From Paenibacillus phytohabitans (GTDB lineage Bacteria; Bacillota; Bacilli; Paenibacillales; Paenibacillaceae), in NCBI RefSeq assembly GCF_013141775.1, contig NZ_WHOB01000086.1:124001-188000 (forward strand): a DNA stretch of 64,000 nucleotides. The letters are read 5' to 3'. The position numbers and the translations under genes were made by a program. This document shows positions 10,128 through 17,804 of the stretch, one piece after another; position 1 is the stretch's first letter; each line of letters opens with the position of its first letter. A model generated the notes under the pieces. That model was not told the origin of the DNA. It did not search any database and saw nothing but the letters and a program-made list of their open reading frames with translations.

Positions 10128-11018
10128 TTAGATAAAAGAGTTCAACATGAATTTTGCAGATGCAGTTAATTCTCTTTTACTTTCCGGAGTATCCTTGCCT
10201 GTAGTGGTGAAAGCATGAAAACATTTCGTATACTCGGTTGTCTCAACGAATACTCCTGCTTTTCTGGCTTTTTCAGCAACATACTTACTGTCAATGGCCA
10301 AAAACTCACCTTTATCATACACAATCTTCATCGGTGGCAAACCTTTAAAATTAGCAAGGATAGGTGAGATGTAAGGATTATTTAGATCTTGATTAGGAGC
10401 ATACATCTTTGTAAGCTGATTCATTCCAGCAGCGGATACAGTTGTTTCATCAGGACTATCTTTTCTCACTATTCTACCTGACATATCAGCGACAATACTA
10501 TTGATAACAAGTGATGCTGGCAATTTAAACTTCTCATCCCGTGCCTTTAGGGCAATCACTAAAGTTAAATAAGCGCCGCCACTTTCTCCAATAATACTTA
10601 TTTTACAATTTGGATTTTTTTCGATCAGATGTTTATAAACTGCGTAGGAGTCATCAAATCCTGCAGGAAAAGGATCTTCGGGAGCTAGGCGGTATGAACA
10701 GGCGACTACTGTACAACCTGTGGCGAGCGCCAACTGAGAAGAGTACGGGCCTGCAGTTAGGCGATCTCCCGTAACTAATCCTCCACCATGAACATAATAG
10801 ACGATGTTATTACTAATAGGTTTCTCAGGTTCAAAGATGGCAACATCGACTCCAGCGAAAGTATCCAAATGTAACTTTACACCCTTCTCAACTTTATGTC
10901 CTGCATATGCTTTTTGAAGCACTCCGCGTATTTTTTTGACATCCATCTGATCAGTGTCAAACATTCCTTTGCTCATCTTTTTCACCATAAACCGAACGAA
11001 TTTCATTTTGAATGACAT
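10128..11018 (-). CDS. Alpha/beta hydrolase, hormone-sensitive-lipase-like esterase
   Basis: A 296-residue carboxylic ester hydrolase of the HSL family. The oxyanion-hole motif YVHGGGLVTGD lies near residues 74-84, and the nucleophile serine is in IGESGGAYL near residue 143. The catalytic histidine is probably that of CFHAF near residue 265. At the usual acid position (DxLxD in relatives) the sequence reads KGEFLAID, so a glutamate may replace the aspartate. No signal peptide or membrane segment is seen, so it is cytoplasmic. AAAGGGG precedes the start on the minus strand. It is divergent from a TetR-type regulator across a 211-base gap with palindromes, which makes it the probable target of that regulator. 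The natural substrate is not known. Confidence 0.9.
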   Translation of the reverse strand: MSFKMKFVRFMVKKMSKGMFDTDQMDVKKIRGVLQKAYAGHKVEKGVKLHLDTFAGVDVAIFEPEKPISNNIVYYVHGGGLVTGDRLTAGPYSSQLALATGCTVVACSYRLAPEDPFPAGFDDSYAVYKHLIEKNPNCKISIIGESGGAYLTLVIALKARDEKFKLPASLVINSIVADMSGRIVRKDSPDETTVSAAGMNQLTKMYAPNQDLNNPYISPILANFKGLPPMKIVYDKGEFLAIDSKYVAEKARKAGVFVETTEYTKCFHAFTTTGKDTPESKRELTASAKFMLNSFI

Positions 11019-11132
11019 ATATATTTCCCCTTTAGATTACTCTGAATATCATTTGCTAATCTTAATTTACACTTTTCAAAAATATACACAACAAACAAGA
11101 GGACAGATAAAGTCCTCCTAGTATACAAAGTT

Positions 11133-11150
11133 ATACAGATTGTTCTGTAT
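11133..11150. promoter_or_regulatory. Palindromic operator candidate (ATACAG-N6-CTGTAT)
   Basis: A perfect inverted repeat with six-base arms and a six-base spacer lies midway between the divergent esterase and TetR-type genes. A related imperfect palindrome, GTATACAAAGTTATAC, overlaps it on the left. Size and place fit binding by the adjacent TetR-family protein. Confidence 0.5.
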
Positions 11151-11183
11151 GCGGACATTTTGTACGGATTATTAATCAATCTT

Positions 11184-11196
11184 CATACAGTGTATG
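11184..11196. promoter_or_regulatory. Second palindrome (CATAC-N3-GTATG) near the TetR-type gene
   Basis: CATACAGTGTATG is a perfect short palindrome that overlaps a likely -10 region (TATGAT at 11193-11198) of the regulator gene and shares the ATACAG core with the palindrome at 11133-11150. This suggests autoregulation. Confidence 0.4.
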
Positions 11197-11229
11197 ATAA
11201 AATCAATATGTATTTAGGAGGGAGGATCT

Positions 11230-11838
11230 ATGGAGAGAAATCTGCAATATAAGCGTACGGACAGAAATATTATCCATGCATTTTTAGAACTGCTGCAAAA
11301 GAAACCCTTCGAAAAAATTATTGTTAAAGATATCCTCGAAGAAGCGATGGTAAACAGGTCTACATTTTATATGCATTTCAAAGATAAATATGAAATTGCA
11401 GAGCAGCTTCAGGCTTATTATGTTGATGAACTGAAGATAATGTTTGTTGATATACTTGGTAAGCAACCAGTACATTTCAGTGAAATCAATGATCTGAGCA
11501 GCGCTTATTTCATGAAAAATAGAAAAGCGTTAAAATCACTGATGAAAATCAGGACGGAACAAATAGATATCATCAGCGCATTGAAAAAATTTATCCAGGA
11601 AGAATATCTTGCTTCTTCTCATGGACCTCATGCAAAAATGGAAGCAAATATGTGCGCTAATATCGCAGTAGGTTTTATGACCCACTATATTGAAAATGAA
11701 AATATTTCCACGGATTTTCCTGAGATATTTGTGGAAGTGTTTTTGAATGCATCGCTTAAAATAATGACTTTAGAAAACGATACTGAAATGAAAGAGATGA
11801 TTATTCAGAGGATTATTGAAAAGAATAGTAAAAAGTAG
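11230..11838 (+). CDS. TetR/AcrR family transcriptional regulator
   Basis: A 202-residue regulator with the N-terminal TetR helix-turn-helix (residues 8-55, with FEKIIVKDILEEAMVNRSTFYMHFKDKYEI) and an all-helical ligand-binding C-terminal domain. TetR proteins usually repress a neighbouring gene until a small hydrophobic ligand binds. The start has an excellent ribosome site (TTAGGAGGGAGG). It is divergent from the esterase gene, with shared palindromes between them, so repression of the esterase and of itself is the simplest reading. Confidence 0.93.
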   Translation: MERNLQYKRTDRNIIHAFLELLQKKPFEKIIVKDILEEAMVNRSTFYMHFKDKYEIAEQLQAYYVDELKIMFVDILGKQPVHFSEINDLSSAYFMKNRKALKSLMKIRTEQIDIISALKKFIQEEYLASSHGPHAKMEANMCANIAVGFMTHYIENENISTDFPEIFVEVFLNASLKIMTLENDTEMKEMIIQRIIEKNSKK

Positions 11839-11874
11839 CCGGAGATGCGATCCGGACAAACGAAAATTATATCG

Positions 11875-11919
11875 AAAGCGATCAACATGCTGTCTCATTA
11901 AGTTTGTTAATCGCTTTTT
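11875..11919 (+). terminator. Terminator after the TetR-type gene
   Basis: AAAGCGATCAAC pairs with GTTAATCGCTTT (one mismatch) across a loop of about nineteen bases, followed by T residues. A smaller CCGGA/TCCGG hairpin lies just before it. Confidence 0.7.
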
Positions 11920-12186
11920 ATATGACATATTGATCAATTGCGAGTAAACCCCGACGGGAGATTGATGATATGCTTAAATTAGTCTATACACAAACAGTTA
12001 TACTTCGAAAGGCATGCTTATATCCAAAATATCACTAAATGGATATTATTGAGCTCTCCGAGCCATTATAGCTTGATTATTTGAAAATGCAAACAACAGT
12101 GGCACTGCTTCTGGTGGCGCAATAATTTCCTTGAGCCTCCATCACTTTGCCTTCACCAGTGTAATAAAGTATAGCAAAGGACATGA

Positions 12187-12318
12187 GTGGAAAGATTGAA
12201 CTGGATCAGTTGCTTTTATACCGATAAAGAGGGCATTTCAATTGCAGAAGCTTTGACAGCGCCCATTACGTCAACTTATAATCAACAGCGCATAAATTTA
12301 ATTATGCGCTGTTTTTAA
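12187..12318 (+). other. Possible 43-codon ORF or relic in the 11,839-12,426 gap
   Basis: The 588-base stretch between the TetR-type gene and the glycine-rich gene holds no gene I can name. It contains one short open frame starting at GTG with AAAGG seven bases upstream, reading for example YTDKEGISIAEALTAPITS, whose stop is embedded in a perfect terminator hairpin at 12284-12316. The terminator suggests that something is or was transcribed here on the plus strand. The peptide is not recognised and the frame could be a decayed 3' gene end. Confidence 0.2.
12284..12316 (+). terminator. Strong intrinsic terminator in an otherwise empty region
   Basis: AACAGCGCATAA and TTATGCGCTGTT form a perfect 12-base stem around a six-base loop, followed by TTTTT. 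No convincing gene precedes it except the short frame at 12187. Confidence 0.8.
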
Positions 12319-12388
12319 GATACGCTGATGCTAGCGCGAATAACGAATCAATTAATTACGATAATCTCACTTTTAATTTTTGAATAGG

Positions 12389-12420
12389 AAATATAAAGGC
12401 CGACAGTTAAAACTGCCGGC
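12389..12420 (-). terminator. Terminator after the glycine-rich repeat gene
   Basis: On the minus strand GCCGGCAGTT pairs with AACTGTCGGC (one mismatch) and is followed by CTTTATATTT, directly behind the stop codon of the glycine-rich gene. Confidence 0.7.
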
Positions 12421-12426
12421 TTTGTG

Positions 12427-12828
12427 TCAATTCAAATGATATTTTCGAATAAGTTCAGCATGTCTATTCATTCCGCGTCTCTCCAACTCCTGCACAAATA
12501 CCTGCCATGGAGGAATATTACTCATATAGGGAGTAGGGCCATTATAAAGACCGCCTCCCGGCCCATTATAAAGTCCTCCACCTGGTCCATTATAAAGACC
12601 GCCGCCGGGCCCATTATAGAGTCCACCCCCGGGCCCATTATAGAGACCGCCTCCGGGCCCATTATAAAGTCCACCCCCAGGCCCATTGTAGAGACCGCCC
12701 CCTGGTCCATTATAAAGACCGCCGCCGGGCCCATTATAAGCGCCGCCCCCAGGCCCGTTATAAAGTCCTCCTCCCGGTCCATTGTAAAACCCCCCACCGG
12801 GCCCGTTATATTTGTTTCTATTCCACAT
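12427..12828 (-). CDS. Glycine-rich octapeptide repeat protein (YNGPGGGx)n
   Basis: A 133-residue protein. After MWNRNK come eleven tandem octapeptides YNGPGGGX, where X is F, L, A and then eight times L, ending in a partial YNGP. A non-repetitive tail of about 35 residues follows ([26 protein letters not shown]) that looks like a short helical domain. There is no signal peptide or membrane segment. The regular Tyr-Gly-Pro-Gly pattern predicts an extended or beta-structured fibrous region. AGGAGGTTCG lies just upstream of the start and a terminator follows, so it is a real gene expressed alone. The function is not known to me; spore-coat, exosporium or surface roles are guesses. The two other long frames over this stretch are shadows of the repeat. 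Confidence 0.8.
   Translation of the reverse strand: MWNRNKYNGPGGGFYNGPGGGLYNGPGGGAYNGPGGGLYNGPGGGLYNGPGGGLYNGPGGGLYNGPGGGLYNGPGGGLYNGPGGGLYNGPGGGLYNGPTPYMSNIPPWQVFVQELERRGMNRHAELIRKYHLN
12535..12810 (-). repeat. 24-base tandem repeat coding for YNGPGGGL units
   Basis: Eleven and a half copies of a 24-base unit (GGCCCATTATAAAGACCGCC and close variants on the plus strand). Copies differ mainly at third codon positions, which shows selection on the peptide. Copy number may vary between strains by slippage. Confidence 0.9.
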
Positions 12829-13019
12829 TTCGAACCTCCTATTAATTTAAATAGTTTCCAATTATAGATTAGCACATCTTACTGAGGTGATCATTTACTT
12901 TAATTTTAATATCGTGTAGTGAATAATATCGGCAATAAATCTACTAGTCCGCGAATATTTTAAACAATATTTTAAAAATACTTTAGTATAGAACCATCAA
13001 AAAGGTTAAGTATGCTGCT

Positions 13020-13066
13020 AAAAACAAAGACTGTATACTCGCAGATGAGTTGCAGCCTTTGTTTTT
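13020..13066. terminator. Bidirectional hairpin in the 12,829-13,313 gap
   Basis: AAAAACAAAG-A-CTG pairs with CAG-C-CTTTGTTTTT across about nineteen bases, with A/T runs on both sides. The surrounding 485-base gap holds the promoter region of the glycine-rich gene (right of 12828), this hairpin, and a second small perfect stem ACTACCT-TTCT-AGGTAGT at 13213-13230, but no gene I can support. Confidence 0.5.
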
Positions 13067-13313
13067 ATTAGTTCGAATTTTTTATTTTATGTAAATGAGT
13101 CAAAGTTCAATCATTCGACATAAGTGTAAACGAATTGCGGGTTTATCTTATATTTGGAAGGAAGAAGGAAAAGGTTTGTCGAAATATTACTAACACATTT
13201 TCACTTTTCAAGAACTACCTTTCTAGGTAGTGAAGATAAAAACCTTATATAGTTCTAATAGAAAAATATTAATTTTTTAAATGTTGTTATTTAAGTTATG
13301 GGGAGTGGAAATT

Positions 13314-14060
13314 TTGAAGGAAGATCTTTTTACTTATTATAATGATCAAGCTTCAAATAAAGCGTTGATTTATTCACATATGTATTATTTTCATAAATTT
13401 TATATAGTCCTAATTTATTTTTCTATGTTGATGGCAATTTCAAGTGGTATTTCTATACTTTTTTTAGCATCATATCCATGGTGGTGTATTATCTCACTTC
13501 CAAGTACACTTCTCTTAATTGTATTCTTGCATGCACTAAATAAAGTATTTGATAAGAAAGCGATGAAAGTACTAAAAAAACATCATTCTATTATCTCAAA
13601 TCCGAAAAAATGGAGAAAATCAAAATCCGATATACAGTTTCATCTCATCTCAGAATATCTTCTTGATAATAATGTGTATGTGAAGTGGAAGATAGAGAAA
13701 CTTATCGATTCTTATACAAAAGATAATGAGAGGAGGAAACTTTCTCCTTTAGTAGCTCCAAGTATTATTTTAGCTATATCGATTCCTAATCTCACCCAAC
13801 TCTTAACACATATATACGCCTATTTTAATGCATTAGATAATGTACCATTAAACATTCAAAATATGGATTCACCTGAAATTACAATAAATACGACGGTGTT
13901 CTTTGTGGTGTTTATTGTTTCTTTACTTATAGCAACAAGTATTTCAATGTTGAATAAAGTTAAAGAAGATATCAAAGAAATGATTATGGATAAAGATGGC
14001 CCTATAAGAAATGGTTTAATAACAACACTTGAGAATATTTTGTATCAAATGAATGATTAG
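13314..14060 (+). CDS. Unrecognised membrane protein upstream of the Gabija pair
   Basis: A protein of 248 residues with about four predicted membrane segments: two close together near residues 29-52 and 55-76, one near 147-168 and one near 200-222. A basic, helical cytoplasmic stretch (KKAMKVLKKHH, NPKKWRKSKSD) separates the two pairs. I do not recognise the family. The start chosen is TTG at 13314 with GGGAGTGG eight bases upstream; an ATG at 13281 is in frame but has no ribosome site. The codons are very AT-rich, like the two Gabija genes after it and unlike the flanks, so the three probably arrived together. A 277-base gap separates it from gajA, so co-transcription is uncertain. Confidence 0.7.
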   Translation: MKEDLFTYYNDQASNKALIYSHMYYFHKFYIVLIYFSMLMAISSGISILFLASYPWWCIISLPSTLLLIVFLHALNKVFDKKAMKVLKKHHSIISNPKKWRKSKSDIQFHLISEYLLDNNVYVKWKIEKLIDSYTKDNERRKLSPLVAPSIILAISIPNLTQLLTHIYAYFNALDNVPLNIQNMDSPEITINTTVFFVVFIVSLLIATSISMLNKVKEDIKEMIMDKDGPIRNGLITTLENILYQMND

Positions 14061-14136
14061 AAGTTAAAGTCTAATTTTCATCAAACGTATATATTCAAAA
14101 AACATAGTAGATTAATGAGCAAGGAGTACAAAAGTC

Positions 14137-14289
14137 TTGAGGGGAATTCACCTTAGAAGCTTAAAATATTTGCTGAAGTTACAGCTTATAGATTTTTCAG
14201 AGAAATATATAATTAGAACTAAGTCTGGGGAGAATTTTAGTGTGGACTTAATTTTGAAACATAGATATGAGGTTGTTACTTCGCATTAA
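14137..14289 (+). CDS. Possible 50-residue ORF between the membrane protein and gajA
   Basis: An open frame begins at TTG with AAGGAG ten bases upstream and encodes a basic peptide (for example LKYLLKLQLIDFSEKYII and SGENFSVDLIL). It ends 48 bases before gajA. No similarity is recognised, and in such AT-rich DNA a frame of this size with a non-ATG start may be chance. The SG-NF-VDL pattern looks more protein-like than random. Confidence 0.3.
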   Translation: MRGIHLRSLKYLLKLQLIDFSEKYIIRTKSGENFSVDLILKHRYEVVTSH

Positions 14290-14337
14290 GAACTACGTTT
14301 GTCTACAATCAGAAACACACATTAAAGGAGTGATATA

Positions 14338-16107
14338 GTGTTAATTGAATGGATAAAGATTAATGGATTTAGAAACTTCGATAATGAAACAATAAATCTT
14401 GCAAATCAAACATTAATTATTGGAGCTAATGATGTAGGGAAAACTAATTTAATATATGCTTTGAGAATTTTATTTGACCGGAGCCTAAGTGAGAAGGATT
14501 TGGAGTTATACGACAGTGATTATAATGTTATTACTAAAGCACAAAATATGGAGATAACAGTAAAAATCACGGAGATACAAGAAGACTGTTTAATCAGTAC
14601 ATTTAAAGGTGACCTCCAGAGTGGAGTAGTGTATATCCAATATAAAAACTCGAAAAGTGGTGAATATACTATATTAGCCGGACATTCTGAAGAAACATTA
14701 GAAGTCAAACAATCACGTTTTTATATAAAAAGACTTAATATGGAATGTGTAAATACAACACGTAACTTAACATCATTGATGAAAAGAGAAAGAAATCAAA
14801 TTCTTAATGATTCGAAATTATCCCTAGCAGAAAAATTAATGGAAGCGGATGAAAAATCTATAGGAGAAATGAAAGTGGACTTGAATACTATGAACTCCAA
14901 GATAGATAATTTAAACTATATTAAGAAGTCTTTGGAGAATGTAAACGCTGAATTAGGCGATCTAGCCATACATAATAAAAGCCAAATATTAAGTTTTAAA
15001 AATGCTAATTCCGATATAGTGCAAATGCTGGATAATCTCGAGCTAACTTATGCTTCAGATAATGAAACGCTTACATTAGGTGGAGAGGGTCGAAATAATC
15101 AAATATTTATAGCGACATGGGTTGCAAAACAGAAAAATAGAAGAACCCTAGAGAAAGTTACTTTTTTTGCTATTGAAGAACCAGAAGCTCATTTACATCC
15201 ACACCAACAAAGAAAACTCTCGAATTATTTATTGAAAAATTTCGCAGAACAAGTATTTATAACTACACATTCTCCTCATATTGCATCTGAATTTCGTCCT
15301 GACAAAATCGTAAAGCTTTATCAGAAACATAAGTTGACTAAAGTTGCTAGAGGTGGATGCAGTGAAGCAATAAAACTGGATTTTGATGACTTTGGATATA
15401 GGTTAGATGCGATAACTTCAGATGTTTTTTTTGTAAATGCAGTTCTATTAGTAGAGGGTCCCTCAGAGAAGCTTTTTTATACAGCCTTATCACAGAAATT
15501 AAATATTGATTTGGATTATCTAAATGTCTCTATTATTTCCGTTAATGGTATAGGGTTTAAACCATATGTGAAAATTTGCCTAGCGTTAGATATTCCATTT
15601 GTATTGAGAACAGATAATGATATTTTTAACAAATCACATAAAGTCTCGCCTTCTGTTTCTATAGAGTTATCGTATCAAGCAGGAATATCTCGAGTAATGG
15701 GGATTTATGAAGAATTGCTTGAAAGGGGAAATGAAGCCCTACTCGAATACTGGAAGTTAAATCAGAAAGATAATGAATGGTTGGAAAAAGTAAGTATACC
15801 AGAAAAAGCTAAACTTTTATCAGAGTATATTACTAAGGCAATTGAGAAGGATAATATTTATTTATCTATGAAAGACCTTGAAAATGATTTAGTGGAAAGT
15901 AAGTTATACAGCTTTTTGAAGAAATTTTATAATACAACTACAAAAAAAAGCACAGTAAAGAAAATGCAAAAAGCTAAGGCGGAAAATATGCTTAGTTTCT
16001 TGAAAAGTAATATAAACAATTTGGAAGTTTTAAAGGGAGATAAAATTGCAGAGCCCTTAGAGCAAATCAAAATATTAGCTGAAAGGGTTGTATTAAATAA
16101 TGGGTAA
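14338..16107 (+). CDS. gajA: Gabija anti-phage protein GajA: OLD-like ATPase/TOPRIM endonuclease
   Basis: A 589-residue protein with the OLD-family plan. The N-terminal ABC-type ATPase has Walker A GANDVGKTN (residues 29-37) and a Walker B/signature region FFAIEEPEAHLHPHQ near 275-288, with the histidine switch in TTHSPH shortly after. A C-terminal TOPRIM nuclease domain begins at VLLVEGPSEKLFY (about 369-381) and has its acidic metal site in RTDND (about 423-427). In studied Gabija systems GajA is a sequence-specific DNA nickase kept off by nucleotides and released when phage replication depletes them. The start is GTG after AAAGGAGTGATATA. The stop overlaps the gajB start by 8 bases, the usual tight gajAB coupling. 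Length matches known GajA proteins. Confidence 0.93.
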   Translation: MLIEWIKINGFRNFDNETINLANQTLIIGANDVGKTNLIYALRILFDRSLSEKDLELYDSDYNVITKAQNMEITVKITEIQEDCLISTFKGDLQSGVVYIQYKNSKSGEYTILAGHSEETLEVKQSRFYIKRLNMECVNTTRNLTSLMKRERNQILNDSKLSLAEKLMEADEKSIGEMKVDLNTMNSKIDNLNYIKKSLENVNAELGDLAIHNKSQILSFKNANSDIVQMLDNLELTYASDNETLTLGGEGRNNQIFIATWVAKQKNRRTLEKVTFFAIEEPEAHLHPHQQRKLSNYLLKNFAEQVFITTHSPHIASEFRPDKIVKLYQKHKLTKVARGGCSEAIKLDFDDFGYRLDAITSDVFFVNAVLLVEGPSEKLFYTALSQKLNIDLDYLNVSIISVNGIGFKPYVKICLALDIPFVLRTDNDIFNKSHKVSPSVSIELSYQAGISRVMGIYEELLERGNEALLEYWKLNQKDNEWLEKVSIPEKAKLLSEYITKAIEKDNIYLSMKDLENDLVESKLYSFLKKFYNTTTKKSTVKKMQKAKAENMLSFLKSNINNLEVLKGDKIAEPLEQIKILAERVVLNNG

Positions 16108-17725
16108 GCTAATAGAACCTAGTGATGAGCAACTGAGGATTATTGAGAAGCAGGGAAACCTGGTGATTACGGCAAAACCAGGAAGTGGTAAAACATTTAC
16201 TGTGGTGGAAAAGATTAAATTCATATCAAAAAAGCTATTAGATTTCCAAGGAGTTATTGCTATATCTTTTACTAGAAAGGCAAGTCAAGAATTAAAAATA
16301 CGTTGTAAAAGAAAAGGTATTGAAAGTAAATCGAATTTTTTGGGGACAATTGACAAGTTTTATATATCTGAAATAATTGTCCCATTTACAAAAATTCTTG
16401 TGAGTAAAATAATTCCTTTAGAAGTTAGAGATAATATTGATGATTATCCTGAATACCAACGATTAAAAGGTCTAAAAGATGATTCGAATAATAAAGAATT
16501 GCTACTTTTGTTGAGGGAATCCTTATTAAATGGACATATTTTTTTAGAAATCTGTGGTGAAACTGCACTCTATATTTTGAATACCGTTCCAGAATGCTTA
16601 TTATACTTAAAATCAAAATATACACATGTTTTTATTGATGAATACCAGGATTGTGGTGAAATTCAACACAATATATTTTTGAAATTAGTAGATCAAGGCA
16701 TAATAGGAATTGCGGTTGGAGATTTAGATCAGGCAATTTACGCGTTCAGTGATAGATACTCCAAATTTTTATTCTCATTAATGTCTAATAAAGAATTTGA
16801 TCACTTAGAAATCACAAGAAACCATCGATGTCATAAGTCAATTTCAGAATATTCGTTAGCGCTCATGGGAGTTCCAGATATTGTATTAACAGATGAACCG
16901 AGAGTTTTTAAAGTTGATGTAATAGGAAGCGATGAAGCAGTTATAAGTGCGATTGAACGTAATATGCAGATGGTTAGAATGAATTATGGAATAGTGAATA
17001 ATAATGATTTTGCTATTTTATGTAGAAGTAATGAAAATGCGAGAAGAGCTTCTCAATTTCTTAAGATTGAAAACAAACTATTTGTAGATACTGCACTAGA
17101 CAGAAGTAATACGAATTGGGGTATGCTTTTTAATGATATATTAACTTCGTATTTCTCATATAAAGTTGGTTTAACTACCATTTTAGAGTTTGTCGAAAAC
17201 TACTTCAATGAAGAATATGATATAAAAGGGTTTGAAAGCGGATTAATAATTATTAGTAGTATTTTTTTATTAAATGAAGATCAATTAGTTGAACACCTGG
17301 AGTCTTTTGTGAAATTTGCTAAGCTTATTTATCCAGAAGAGATAGATAATGGGATATCTAAGGAATTAAATACCGTATTAGGGGATAAAGAAAATCGTAA
17401 TAGTTTTAAACCTGCGACTGAAAAAGAAGTAAACATCATGACATTACACAAGTCTAAAGGACTTGAGTTTAAATGTGTTTTTCTTTTAGATGTTTACAGA
17501 TGGATATTACCAGCTGAAGGAAATTGGCTCACAGAAGAAGACTATACTCAATCTTTAAATCTTCATTATGTCGGAATAACTAGAGCAATAGAGGCTTGCT
17601 ATATTATGCAGGGTACAAAAAGATATAGATCAAGACAAGGTGATTATTGGTCAACTGAGGGCTCACCGTTTTTATTTATTAATAACGTTTCTAATTTAAG
17701 GGGAGCTTTAGAATGGGAGCTATAA
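16100..17725 (+). CDS. gajB: Gabija anti-phage protein GajB: UvrD-like helicase
   Basis: A 541-residue superfamily 1 helicase. The motifs are in order: Walker A AKPGSGKTFT (residues 25-34), motif Ia ISFTRKASQELK, Walker B FIDEYQDCGE (about 177-186), motif III GDLDQAIYAFSD (about 207-218), motif IV ITRNHRCHKSI, motif V TLHKSKGLEFK (about 446-457) and motif VI YVGITRA (about 489-495). It is smaller than UvrD or PcrA, as GajB proteins are. In studied systems GajB assembles with the GajA tetramer and hydrolyses nucleotides when activated by DNA ends, contributing to defence. It overlaps gajA by 8 bases and is followed at once by a terminator, so the defence pair is a closed transcription unit. 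Confidence 0.93.
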   Translation: MGKLIEPSDEQLRIIEKQGNLVITAKPGSGKTFTVVEKIKFISKKLLDFQGVIAISFTRKASQELKIRCKRKGIESKSNFLGTIDKFYISEIIVPFTKILVSKIIPLEVRDNIDDYPEYQRLKGLKDDSNNKELLLLLRESLLNGHIFLEICGETALYILNTVPECLLYLKSKYTHVFIDEYQDCGEIQHNIFLKLVDQGIIGIAVGDLDQAIYAFSDRYSKFLFSLMSNKEFDHLEITRNHRCHKSISEYSLALMGVPDIVLTDEPRVFKVDVIGSDEAVISAIERNMQMVRMNYGIVNNNDFAILCRSNENARRASQFLKIENKLFVDTALDRSNTNWGMLFNDILTSYFSYKVGLTTILEFVENYFNEEYDIKGFESGLIIISSIFLLNEDQLVEHLESFVKFAKLIYPEEIDNGISKELNTVLGDKENRNSFKPATEKEVNIMTLHKSKGLEFKCVFLLDVYRWILPAEGNWLTEEDYTQSLNLHYVGITRAIEACYIMQGTKRYRSRQGDYWSTEGSPFLFINNVSNLRGALEWEL

Positions 17726-17740
17726 TAAAAAACTAGTACC

Positions 17741-17787
17741 AGAGCAAGGTGCATTCTCTCACGAGAAGTAGCCTTGCTCTATTTTAT
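17741..17787 (+). terminator. Terminator after gajB
   Basis: AGAGCAAGG and CCTTGCTCT form a nine-base stem, with an inner CTCTC/GAGAAG region in the loop, followed by ATTTTATT. It ends the Gabija unit 16 bases after the gajB stop. Confidence 0.75.
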
Positions 17788-17804
17788 TACAAGAATAACA
17801 CTAA

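Noticed and set aside
12535-12810. Regular 24-base repeats that resemble a CRISPR or satellite array
   Set aside because: The repeats are contiguous without unique spacers and translate into one octapeptide with synonymous changes, so this is a coding tandem repeat.
12424-12875. Long plus-strand and second minus-strand frames across the repeat region
   Set aside because: Both are side effects of the 24-base periodicity (repeat unit is a multiple of three, so all frames stay open). Only the YNGPGGGx frame has a ribosome site, a terminator and sensible composition.
14338-17725. DNA repair RecF/AddAB or retron-type system
   Set aside because: The OLD-type ATPase-TOPRIM protein overlapping a short UvrD-like helicase is specific to Gabija. 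There is no reverse transcriptase, and repair nucleases of the AddAB type are much longer.
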